A DNA stretch of 33,489 nt from positions 1 to 33,489 of the forward strand of contig DASYUQ010000236.1 in NCBI GenBank assembly GCA_036001065.1, read 5' to 3'. The notes beneath the pieces are model-generated. The model was not told the origin of the DNA, did not search any database, and saw only the letters and a program-made list of their open reading frames with translations. This stretch comes from Candidatus Methylomirabilota bacterium. GTDB taxonomy: Bacteria; Methylomirabilota; Methylomirabilia; Rokubacteriales; CSP1-6. Positions 1 to 6,246 of this stretch are shown piece after piece. The position numbers and the translations under genes are program-made. Numbering within the stretch: the first letter of the stretch is position 1; each line of letters opens with the position of its first letter.

Positions 1-224
1 TTCGCCGGGGAGACGACGCGGTCGGAGCCTTTCTCGAGCCGCTCCGTGACCTTCATCTCCGTGATCTCGCCCGTGACGATCCCGGCCCTCACCGTCACCG
101 AGGCCGGCGTCACCGTGTAGGTCTTGTCCTCGACCCCTGCTACCGTCGCTGACGGCTGCTGGGCGCAGCCGAGGGCCATCACCGCCGCCGCCGCCAAGAC
201 TGTCAACCCTATCCATTTCGACAT
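1..224 (-). CDS. Small exported lipoprotein, 3' end beyond the window
   Basis: The reading frame starts at ATG 224 on the minus strand and runs off the left edge, so only about 74 N-terminal residues are visible. The N-terminus is a short basic start, a hydrophobic Ala/Val/Leu run and a lipobox ending ALGC with the cysteine at residue 20, which is a lipoprotein signal peptide for signal peptidase II. The mature part starts CAQQPSATVAGVEDK and is polar and Thr/Val rich, as in small periplasmic beta-rich lipoproteins. A strong AAGGAGA ribosome-binding site lies 6-7 nt upstream. I do not recognise a family. The gene is co-directional with the RHH gene upstream but separated from it by 115 nt that hold no other gene I can support. 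Confidence 0.75.
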   Translation of the reverse strand, partial: MSKWIGLTVLAAAAVMALGCAQQPSATVAGVEDKTYTVTPASVTVRAGIVTGEITEMKVTERLEKGSDRVVSPA

Positions 225-339
225 CGTCGTCTCCTTGCAAAAGACGCTGACCCTCAGCGTTCGTCGTCGTCACGTTTGACTGGCGCAGAGCCCCCTTCAC
301 TCCGGCTCGGCTCGGCGCTGGGTGGCCCCTACGCCCTCC

Positions 340-660
340 TCACTTCCGGCGCCTCTGCCGCTCACGACCGCTCGGCCGCTGCCGAATTCCAGACCGTCGA
401 TCCCCCTGTTCCCCCTCGGCTCGCCCCCCGAGACGCGCCACCCTCCGGATCTGGCGGACCGCCTTCGCCTGACCCTCGACGTTGGCGAGGAGGGCCGGGT
501 TGTCGTCCCACTTCAGCCCCTCCTCGATCAGGGCCCGGAGGACGATCTGAAGGCTCACCGGAAGCTTGAGTGTCGTCGTCGCCCTGCCCGCACAGACCCG
601 GGCCCGATCCACGACGTCCTGGGAAAGGATGAGGAGGACTCTGGTCTTATTGGCGAACAT
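340..660 (-). CDS. Ribbon-helix-helix-like DNA-binding protein (solitary)
   Basis: About 106 residues. The N-terminal part (MFANKTRVLLILSQDVV) looks like the beta strand and first helix of a CopG/Arc-type fold. A helical stretch around residues 30-75 (VSLQIVLRALIEEGLK, then LLANVEGQAKAVRQIR) follows, and a basic Arg/Gly-rich tail ends the protein. I chose ATG 660, preceded by GGGAG at good spacing; a GTG one codon earlier (663) is the alternative. RHH proteins usually repress their own promoter and often act as antitoxins, but no toxin-like gene lies immediately beside it. A near-consensus sigma70 promoter lies upstream at 746-774. Family assignment rests on pattern only, and the Arg-rich tail could be partly spurious. 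Confidence 0.55.
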   Translation of the reverse strand: MFANKTRVLLILSQDVVDRARVCAGRATTTLKLPVSLQIVLRALIEEGLKWDDNPALLANVEGQAKAVRQIRRVARLGGRAEGEQGDRRSGIRQRPSGRERQRRRK

Positions 661-745
661 CACAGCTCCCGTCTCGGGCCGGCCAGCCCGTCATCGGCCT
701 GACGCCAAGGCTCGCCTGGCCAATAATTATATATTTGCCACTTGT

Positions 746-774
746 TATATAAAATATTATTTGATATATGTCAA
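746..774 (-). promoter_or_regulatory. Near-consensus sigma70 promoter in an AT-rich island
   Basis: Read on the minus strand, TTGACA (774-769) is followed by a 17-nt spacer and TATATA (751-746). This predicts a start near 738 and a leader of about 75 nt before the RHH gene. The surrounding 720-775 is strikingly AT-rich in an otherwise GC-rich window, which could mark a regulated or silenced promoter. Confidence 0.7.
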
Positions 775-923
775 TGACCAGCGCGCGAGCGATGAGCCGC
801 CGCGATCTCACCTCTCAACGCGAGGGAGGGCCAGATGAGAAATCGTCCGAGGCCACCCATAACCGAGCCCGTTGACCAAATCGGGCGGGGCACGATCTCA
901 GTTGATGGCTTAGGAGTGTAACG

Positions 924-1082
924 ATGGCCAGATGCGAAGCTTGCCAAAGAGAACTCAAGGACGAAGCGCAGCGATTCTGCAGCGACGAGTGCCGCGGTGT
1001 CTTCATGAAGAGATCGAGGCAGGGTACGCCGAGGTCCCCCGGACGAACCGCCGCAAGAAGGCGGCGCAGGCGTGGAGGTTGA
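924..1082 (+). CDS. 52-aa zinc-ribbon protein with Arg-rich tail
   Basis: ATG 924 is preceded by AGGAG (912-916) with 7-nt spacing, and the frame stops at TGA 1080-1082, giving 52 residues. The N-terminal half has two cysteine pairs, C4-x2-C7 (MARCEAC) and C19-x3-C23 (FCSDEC), spaced as in small treble-clef or zinc-ribbon proteins of the DUF2116 kind, where CxxC is followed by a FCSxxC knuckle. The last twelve residues contain a run of six arginines, which suggests nucleic-acid contact. It is too short for a long-ORF search but has a clear ribosome-binding site and intact metal ligands. The function is unknown. Confidence 0.6.
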   Translation: MARCEACQRELKDEAQRFCSDECRGVFMKRSRQGTPRSPGRTAARRRRRRGG

Positions 1083-1091
1083 AAGTCAAAT

Positions 1092-1111
1092 TGGGGCACG
1101 CTCATGCCCCA
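1092..1111 (+). terminator. Short GC hairpin after the zinc-ribbon gene
   Basis: TGGGGCA (1092-1098) and TGCCCCA (1105-1111) form a 7-bp stem with a 6-nt loop, ten bases after the stop codon. No clear U-tract follows, so it may be a weak terminator or an mRNA 3' stabiliser. Confidence 0.3.
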
Positions 1112-1170
1112 GAGCTTTCCAGGGTGTCGGAACCAGGATCACGTTTCCTCACCGGGAGCGGGAGAACAAG

Positions 1171-1560
1171 ATGCGACAGATGACGGGCCTCAATGAGCTT
1201 CGCGAGCGGGGCATGATGACGTGGATCGAACAGGAGCACGGATGGGTCGCGGCGCCGGAGGAGATCGTGAAGGCATTCACGAAGGATGGCTTCGAAGAAT
1301 GCAACCGCGAGACAGCGACGAACCGGCGTGATCGGCAGCCGCCCGGCGGCGTGTGGCAGGGTGTCGATACGCGCTCGGGATCGCTGGCTTCGGCGATCTG
1401 GGTGAATCGGCCGCCTTGGCATCAAGCCATAGTGGCGGGCGGCGTGTGGCAAGCAGCACGCGCGAAATCCGTAGCATCGCCCATCTGGGTGGACCGCCCC
1501 GCGTGGGATCAAGCCATCGTGTTCATCGTTGTGGATGGGGAGTCTTTCAGAAGCGCCTAG
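1171..1560 (+). CDS. Hypothetical protein with a 31-codon internal repeat
   Basis: I start the frame at ATG 1171, which has the purine-rich GGGAGCGGGAGA just upstream; it encodes 129 residues. A GTG at 1072 would add 33 residues of poor quality. The first about 55 residues look protein-like (MTGLNELRERGMMTWIEQEHGW, then EEIVKAFTKDGFEE). The rest consists of two imperfect copies of a unit starting GGVWQ and ending near WVxRPxWxQAIV, about 31 codons apart (1345-1437 and 1438-1527). I recognise no family. The repeat is also open on the other strand, so it could be degenerate repetitive DNA captured by an ORF; confidence is therefore low. Confidence 0.35.
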   Translation: MRQMTGLNELRERGMMTWIEQEHGWVAAPEEIVKAFTKDGFEECNRETATNRRDRQPPGGVWQGVDTRSGSLASAIWVNRPPWHQAIVAGGVWQAARAKSVASPIWVDRPAWDQAIVFIVVDGESFRSA

Positions 1561-1576
1561 GGCCAAGGGCCGCTGC

Positions 1577-1652
1577 CGAGCGCCGGCTTGGCCGGCGCAA
1601 TCGAATCCTGGGGGAGGCCTCGGAGGGGGCCGTAACGTCCGCCCCCTCCGAT
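1577..1652 (+). repeat. Dispersed two-hairpin element, copy 1
   Basis: Stem 1 is GCGCCGGC-TTG-GCCGGCGC. A purine tract GGGGGAGG (1610-1617) follows, then stem 2 with 11-nt arms at 1620-1630 and 1641-1651 around a 10-nt loop. It lies between the unknown ORF and the convergent DUF2207 gene, ending two bases before the DUF2207 stop codon. It shares its architecture with the copies at 9344, 11038, 18803 and 26083. Confidence 0.85.
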
Positions 1653-1653
1653 C

Positions 1654-3378
1654 TTAAAACGTCCCCCCGCCGCCCCCGCCGCCGCCGCCGCCCGACGATC
1701 CGCCCGAAAACCCGCTGGAGCCGCCGCCGGCCCCGTCGCCGCTGCCGCCGCCGGCGCGCCGGCTGGTGAGGAGCGCGTCCTCGTTCTGGCGGCCGAAGGC
1801 GTCGAGGTCGCGGGAGTAGCCGGGCAGCGTGAACGGCCCCCGCCCGTCGTACCACGTGGGCGCCTCCACCCGAAGACCCTGCCAGTTGAAGATCCACCGC
1901 TCGCTCACCCCGAGCGCGATGGCCCAGGGCAGCCAGCGGTGCAACGTGTCGCCGGGCAGACGCTCGAGGCGGTCCTTCTCGGCCCGCTCGAGGAACTCCT
2001 GGAAGCCGCGGAGTGGCGTGAGCAACCGCACCCCCCGCCACGTCCGACGCGGCATGATGCGCGCGAAGGCAAGGACGACGGCGCCGCTCAGGGCTACGCC
2101 GGCCGGCAGCGGCCAGCCGAGCGGAGCGAAACGGTCCAGCGCGATGAGCAGCGCTCCGGCGACGAAGAGCAGGACGATGCCGGCCACGCCCCAGCCCTGG
2201 CGGATCCAGTAGGGTGAGGCCGGGAACAGGCTGCGCTCCACCAGGGTCCGGTAGATCGCGTCGCGGATGGGACCGAAGACGTAGTCGTAGTTGCGGCGGA
2301 GCTCCGAGAGGTGACGGTCGCGGAGCGTCAGCTCCTCGCCGAACACCTTTTGTAGCACGAAGCGCTCGATCGGCGTGAGCGTGACATCGCCCGCCAGGGG
2401 CTTGACGCGGCGAAAGAGGAAGTCCCGGCCGTCACCCTCCACCCGCTCGATGTGGAGGTACCCGCGCACGGCGAGGTCGACGAGCGTGGCGACGGCGTCG
2501 CGGGGCTCGGCCTGCTCGTCGATGAGCGCGCCGGCCTCCGCCGGCGCCAGCCCCGGCGGTGGCCCATACTCGGGCTTGATGGACCGGTTCGATGCGGGAT
2601 CGCGGCCGTATGCGCGCCACACCAGGCTCATCGCGCCGAGCGTCAGGAGCGGCAGCGCCAGCGGCCAGTGGTCCACGGCGAGCCACCACGCCTCGCGCCA
2701 GGCGGAGGGGCGGGCCACGACGCCGGGCGGCCAGCCCACCACAATGGTGAGGCCCTCGTGCGGCCGCAGCGGTCGGGTCGTGCGAAACACGACGCCCTCG
2801 GGGCGCCGTTCCTCGCTGTAGTCGGCGCCGGTCGCGCCGCGCGGGCCGGTGTAGGCCTGCACCTGCACGGGCGCGGCGGCCGCCCCCCCGGGGAGCGCGA
2901 CCCGGCCCTCCACCTGGCGAATGGGCACCTCCCACTCGTCACCGGTGACGTTCCAGTAGAGCTCGTCGTGGTCGTCGAAGAAGAGCAGACCACGGCGCAC
3001 GCGGTAGAGGATGCGCACGGTTCTCGTCGCGTTCTCGGCGCCCGGCACCCAGGCCTTGATGCGCACGTAGCGGCCGGGGTAGGTGACCTCCGTGCGCAGG
3101 GGCTGGTGCGCCTCGTCGAGGACGATCACGTCGTCGAGCCGGAGCGCGAACTCGGCGCCGTGGCGCATGTAGCGGACGGGAATGAGCCGGAACACGCCGT
3201 GGTGCCGGCCCCGGAAGTCGATGGTGAGCGTCTCCTGGACCGCGAGGCTTCCGTCGGGATGGACGTCGAGCGCCACCGCGAACCGTTCGATCGCGAACGA
3301 GCGGCCCTGGGCGGCTGCGGCGGACGTCGAGAGGAGGAGGCCGAGGACGGCGGCGACTGCGGGCCAGCGACGACGCAC
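1654..3378 (-). CDS. DUF2207-family predicted membrane protein
   Basis: 574 residues from GTG 3378, chosen because it directly precedes a basic, hydrophobic signal peptide (residues 1-24, ending SAAAAQ). Residues 28-215 form the extracytoplasmic beta-rich DUF2207 domain; FRGRHHGVFRLIPVRY and DELYWNVTGDEWEVPI are typical motifs. A membrane helix lies near 231-254, followed by a cytoplasmic segment with PEYGPPPGLAPAEAG (269-283), a helical pair at about 395-440 and a final soluble part. The C-terminus is a Gly/Ser tail (about 542-574) ending GGTF, a hallmark of this family. The gene follows lemA by 20 nt on the same strand. LemA and DUF2207/TPM-type proteins are frequent neighbours, suggesting a shared envelope role, but the biochemical function is not established. 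Confidence 0.85.
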   Translation of the reverse strand: MRRRWPAVAAVLGLLLSTSAAAAQGRSFAIERFAVALDVHPDGSLAVQETLTIDFRGRHHGVFRLIPVRYMRHGAEFALRLDDVIVLDEAHQPLRTEVTYPGRYVRIKAWVPGAENATRTVRILYRVRRGLLFFDDHDELYWNVTGDEWEVPIRQVEGRVALPGGAAAAPVQVQAYTGPRGATGADYSEERRPEGVVFRTTRPLRPHEGLTIVVGWPPGVVARPSAWREAWWLAVDHWPLALPLLTLGAMSLVWRAYGRDPASNRSIKPEYGPPPGLAPAEAGALIDEQAEPRDAVATLVDLAVRGYLHIERVEGDGRDFLFRRVKPLAGDVTLTPIERFVLQKVFGEELTLRDRHLSELRRNYDYVFGPIRDAIYRTLVERSLFPASPYWIRQGWGVAGIVLLFVAGALLIALDRFAPLGWPLPAGVALSGAVVLAFARIMPRRTWRGVRLLTPLRGFQEFLERAEKDRLERLPGDTLHRWLPWAIALGVSERWIFNWQGLRVEAPTWYDGRGPFTLPGYSRDLDAFGRQNEDALLTSRRAGGGSGDGAGGGSSGFSGGSSGGGGGGGGGGTF

Positions 3379-3398
3379 GCGGGCCTCGCGAACCCGGC

Positions 3399-3962
3399 TC
3401 AGCTCCCGAAGCTCACGCGGGGGACCTGCCGGTCCTCCGGACGGTCCAGCTCGAAGTAGGCCCGCCGGGCGAAGCGGAAGAAGGACGCGATCAGGTTCGA
3501 CGGGAAGCTGTCGATGGCGGTGTTGAGGTCGCGGGCAACCGCGTTGTAGTAGCGGCGGGCGTTCTGCACCGCCTCCTCGATCTCCGTCAGCGAGTGCTGC
3601 AGCGCCTGGAAATTCACGTTGGCCTTGAGCTCCGGGTAGCTCTCGGCCAGGGCGAAGAGCTGGCGGAGCGCGCCGGTGAGCGCGTTCTCCGCCTGCGCGC
3701 GCGCCTCGGGGGTGGTGGCGGCCACGGCGGCGCCGCGGGCGCGCACCACCTGCTCGAGGGTCGACCGCTCGTGGGCGGCGTACCCCTTGACCGTTTCCAC
3801 GAGGTTGGGCACGAGGTCCGTGCGGCGCTTGAGCTGCACGTCGATGTCGGACCACGCCTCCGCGGAGCGCTGGCGCAGGCCGACGAGCCGGTTGTAGGTC
3901 GCGATGCCGAGCCAGACCAGCGCCACGATGATCGCGAGAAAAATCCAGCCGGCCAGGGTCAT
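3399..3962 (-). CDS. lemA: LemA family protein
   Basis: 187 residues from ATG 3962, with GGGAGG upstream. One N-terminal membrane segment (about residues 3-22, GWIFLAIIVALVWLGI) is followed by the LemA signature: YNRLVGLRQR, then WSDIDVQLKRRTDLVPNLVE, then KGYAAHE. The long helical body ends with the family block NARRYYNAVARDLN, FPSNLIA and FFRFARRAYFE. LemA proteins are membrane-anchored helical bundles exposed outside the cytoplasmic membrane; their molecular role is poorly defined. Here the gene is promoter-proximal to the DUF2207 gene and divergent from lipA. An extended -10 element (TGCTATGAT, read on the minus strand, box at 3989-3984) lies about 22 nt before the start codon. Confidence 0.93.
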   Translation of the reverse strand: MTLAGWIFLAIIVALVWLGIATYNRLVGLRQRSAEAWSDIDVQLKRRTDLVPNLVETVKGYAAHERSTLEQVVRARGAAVAATTPEARAQAENALTGALRQLFALAESYPELKANVNFQALQHSLTEIEEAVQNARRYYNAVARDLNTAIDSFPSNLIASFFRFARRAYFELDRPEDRQVPRVSFGS

Positions 3963-3982
3963 GGCGTCGCCCTCCCGTCGGC

Positions 3983-4012
3983 TATCATAGCAGCGCGCGG
4001 CCGTGGCATAAT
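3983..4012. promoter_or_regulatory. Divergent lemA / lipA promoter region
   Basis: The palindrome CTATCATAG (3982-3990) gives a TATGAT -10 box toward lemA, with an upstream TG making it an extended -10, and TATCAT toward lipA. A second plus-strand candidate is TG-G-CATAAT (4004-4012), which would start transcription near 4019, shortly before the lipA ATG at 4038. No good -35 boxes are visible. Confidence 0.4.
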
Positions 4013-4037
4013 GAACCGGTTTGGGTTGGACGGACCG

Positions 4038-4946
4038 ATGCCCGTGATACAACTCCCCGTGATCGAATCGACCCCGCCGCTCGAGGGCCGCAAGCCGTCC
4101 TGGCTCAAGGTGCGCGCGCCGGGTGGTCCCCATTACATGCGTCTCAAGGGCCTCCTGCGCGATTGGAATCTTCACACCGTGTGCGAGGAGGCGCGCTGCC
4201 CCAACATCGGCGAGTGCTGGGAGGACGCCACCGCCACGTTCATGATCCTGGGCGACGTCTGCACGCGGCGCTGCGGCTACTGCGCCATCACGCACGGCAA
4301 GCCGGTCTGGGAGGATCGCGAGGAGCCCGAGCGGATCGGACGGGCCGTGGCGGCGCTCGGCCTCGATTACGTCGTGATCACCTCGGTGAACCGGGACGAC
4401 CTCGCCGACGGTGGCGCCGCCCACTGGGCGGCCACCCTCACCGCGATCCGGCGCCAGGCGCCGGCCTGTCGCACGGAGGCGCTCATCCCGGACTTTCAAG
4501 GGCAGGCGGCGTCGCTCCGGGCGGTGATCGACGCGGGCCCACACGTGCTGAACCACAACACCGAGACGGTGCCGCGCCTCTACAAGCTGGCCCGCCACGG
4601 CGGGCGCTACCAGCGGACGCTGGGGCTGTTCACGCGCGCCCGGTCATGGGCGCCGGACTTGGTCACCAAGTCAGGTTTGATCCTCGGGCTCGGCGAGACG
4701 CGGCCCGAGCTGCTCGCCACCATGCGCGATCTGCGCGACGTGGACGTGCGCATCCTCACGCTGGGCCAGTACCTCCGGCCGTCCGCGAACCATTTGCCGG
4801 TGGCGAAGTACTACCACCCCGACGAGTTCGCCGAGCTGGCGGCGGCGGGGCGCCAGCTGGGCTTCGCCCACGTGGAGGCGGGGCCGCTCGTCCGCAGCTC
4901 CTACCACGCCAAGCGCCAGACCCAGGCCGTCCGGACAGCGCCATGA
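4038..4946 (+). CDS. lipA: Lipoyl synthase (radical SAM)
   Basis: 302 residues from ATG 4038; an in-frame ATG at 4011 is an alternative start. LipA inserts two sulfurs into octanoyl groups bound to lipoyl domains, using two 4Fe-4S clusters. The auxiliary-cluster motif CxxxxCxxxxxC is C49, C54 and C60 (CEEARCPNIGEC). The radical-SAM motif CxxxCxxC is C75, C79 and C82 (CTRRCGYC). The conserved C-terminal RSSYHA, which supplies the serine ligand of the auxiliary cluster, is present. The stop codon overlaps the nuoA start (ATGA at 4943-4946), so lipA is translationally coupled to the complex I operon. A likely client, the lipoyl domain of PdhC, is encoded about 11 kb downstream on the same strand. 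Confidence 0.97.
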   Translation: MPVIQLPVIESTPPLEGRKPSWLKVRAPGGPHYMRLKGLLRDWNLHTVCEEARCPNIGECWEDATATFMILGDVCTRRCGYCAITHGKPVWEDREEPERIGRAVAALGLDYVVITSVNRDDLADGGAAHWAATLTAIRRQAPACRTEALIPDFQGQAASLRAVIDAGPHVLNHNTETVPRLYKLARHGGRYQRTLGLFTRARSWAPDLVTKSGLILGLGETRPELLATMRDLRDVDVRILTLGQYLRPSANHLPVAKYYHPDEFAELAAAGRQLGFAHVEAGPLVRSSYHAKRQTQAVRTAP

Positions 4947-5296
4947 CGGAATACAGCACCATCCTCATGGTCTTCGCCTTCGCGGCGGCGGTGGCGGGGG
5001 CGCTCCTGGGGTTGCCGCGGCTTCTGGCGCCGCGCCGGCTCACCCCCGTGAAGGCCGAGCCCTTCGAGTGCGGCAAGGACCCGCTGGGGATCGCCGAGGG
5101 CCGGTTCGCCATCAAGTTCTCGACCATCGCCATCCTCTTCATCATCATCGACATCGAGCTGCTCTTCGTCTGGCCGTGGGCCATGCTCTACCGTCGCCTG
5201 GGGTGGTTCGGCTTCGTCGAGATGATGGTCTTCATGGCGATCCTGATGGTGGGCTTCCTCTATATCTGGCGCAAAGGGGGACTGGAGTGGGAGTAG
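4943..5296 (+). CDS. nuoA: NADH-quinone oxidoreductase subunit A
   Basis: 117 residues, usual for the family, with three membrane helices (about 6-28, 60-83 and 88-110). The conserved loop EPFECGKDP (residues 33-41 or so) and the block RFAIKFSTIAILFIIIDIE identify NuoA. This subunit sits in the membrane arm near the quinone site and its Cys-bearing loop contacts NuoD/NuoH. The start ATG overlaps the lipA stop by four bases. The 3' end overlaps nuoB by ten bases, so translation of the whole block is tightly coupled. Confidence 0.96.
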   Translation: MTEYSTILMVFAFAAAVAGALLGLPRLLAPRRLTPVKAEPFECGKDPLGIAEGRFAIKFSTIAILFIIIDIELLFVWPWAMLYRRLGWFGFVEMMVFMAILMVGFLYIWRKGGLEWE

Positions 5297-5745
5297 GCAG
5301 CTTCTTCACCTCGAAGCTCGACGAGGCCATCGGCTGGGCGCGCAAGTACTCGATCTTCCAGTACCCGTTCGTGACCGCGTGCTGCGGCATGGAGTACATG
5401 GCGACCGCCTGCTCGCATTACGATATCGACCGCTTCGGCGCCGGGCTGCCCCGCTTTTCTCCCCGGCAAGCCGACGTCCTGTTCGTCGTGGGGACGATCT
5501 CGCACAAGATGGCGCCGGTGCTCAAGCGCGTGTACGACCAGATGACGGAGCCGAAGTGGGTGGTGGCCTTCGGCGTCTGCACGTGCACGGGCGGCTTCTA
5601 CGACAACTACGCCACCGTGCAGGGCATCGACACGATCATCCCGGTGGACGTCTATATTCCCGGCTGTCCGCCCCGTCCCGAGAGCGTCATCGACGGCCTG
5701 ATGAAGCTCCAGGAGAAGATCGCCGCCGGGACCCAGAGGTTTTAG
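5287..5745 (+). CDS. nuoB: NADH-quinone oxidoreductase subunit B (cluster N2)
   Basis: 152 residues from GTG 5287, which lies inside the end of nuoA behind a GGGGGACTGGA tract. NuoB carries 4Fe-4S cluster N2, the last electron carrier before quinone. The four ligands are visible: the tandem pair C32-C33 (TACCGMEYMA), C98 in FGVC and C127 in IPGCPPRPE. The usual GSCA around the third ligand reads GVCTCTGG here, adding a non-ligand C100. The length is near the usual 150-180. The gene is followed after a 3-nt gap by nuoC. Confidence 0.96.
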   Translation: MGVGSFFTSKLDEAIGWARKYSIFQYPFVTACCGMEYMATACSHYDIDRFGAGLPRFSPRQADVLFVVGTISHKMAPVLKRVYDQMTEPKWVVAFGVCTCTGGFYDNYATVQGIDTIIPVDVYIPGCPPRPESVIDGLMKLQEKIAAGTQRF

Positions 5746-5748
5746 TTG

Positions 5749-6246
5749 ATGGAAGGGGGGGCCATCCTCGCTGAGCTGCGGGCGCGGTTCGGCGATGCCG
5801 TCGTCGAGACCCACGCGCACCGCGGCGACCACACGGCGGTGGTGACCCGTGAGGCCCTCGGCGAGGTGCTCGGCCATTGCCGCGACGACGCGCGCCTGGC
5901 CTTCGACGTGCTGATGGACCTGACCGCGGTGGACGTCTCCAAGCTCCCCGGCCGCGAGGACGGGCCGCGCTTCGAGGTCGTCTACCACCTCTACTCGCTC
6001 CGCCACAACCACCGGCTGCGCCTCAAGGTCCGCGTGAGCGAGGACGACCCCGTGGTGCCGACGGCCGTCCCCCTCTGGCCGATCGCGGACTGGCTCGAGC
6101 GCGAGGTGTGGGACATGTTCGGGGTGCGCTTCCAGGGGCACCCCGCCCTCCGGCGCCTGCTCCTCTACGAGGAGTTCGTGGGTCATCCCCTGCGGAAGGA
6201 CTACCCGGTCAACCGGCGCCAGCCGCTCATCGGGCCGAGGACCTGA
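5749..6246 (+). CDS. nuoC: NADH-quinone oxidoreductase subunit C (30 kDa)
   Basis: 165 residues from ATG 5749, with AGAGG at 5735-5739; a TTG at 5746 is an alternative. This is a hydrophilic subunit of the connecting module between the peripheral and membrane arms. Family marks include DLTAVD (about 61-66), FEVVYHLYS, then WLEREVWDMFGVRFQGHP with the conserved ERE-DM block, and the C-terminal LRKDYPV. It is a stand-alone NuoC, not fused to NuoD. Its stop codon overlaps the nuoD start by one base (TGATG). Confidence 0.96.
   Translation: MEGGAILAELRARFGDAVVETHAHRGDHTAVVTREALGEVLGHCRDDARLAFDVLMDLTAVDVSKLPGREDGPRFEVVYHLYSLRHNHRLRLKVRVSEDDPVVPTAVPLWPIADWLEREVWDMFGVRFQGHPALRRLLLYEEFVGHPLRKDYPVNRRQPLIGPRT

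Noticed and set aside
3379-3855. Extension of the DUF2207 protein upstream of GTG 3378
   Set aside because: The extra segment overlaps lemA coding sequence in another frame and would bury the signal peptide.
3594-4037. Long N-terminal extension of LipA
   Set aside because: It runs antisense to lemA and lacks conservation; LipA normally starts shortly before the first cysteine motif.
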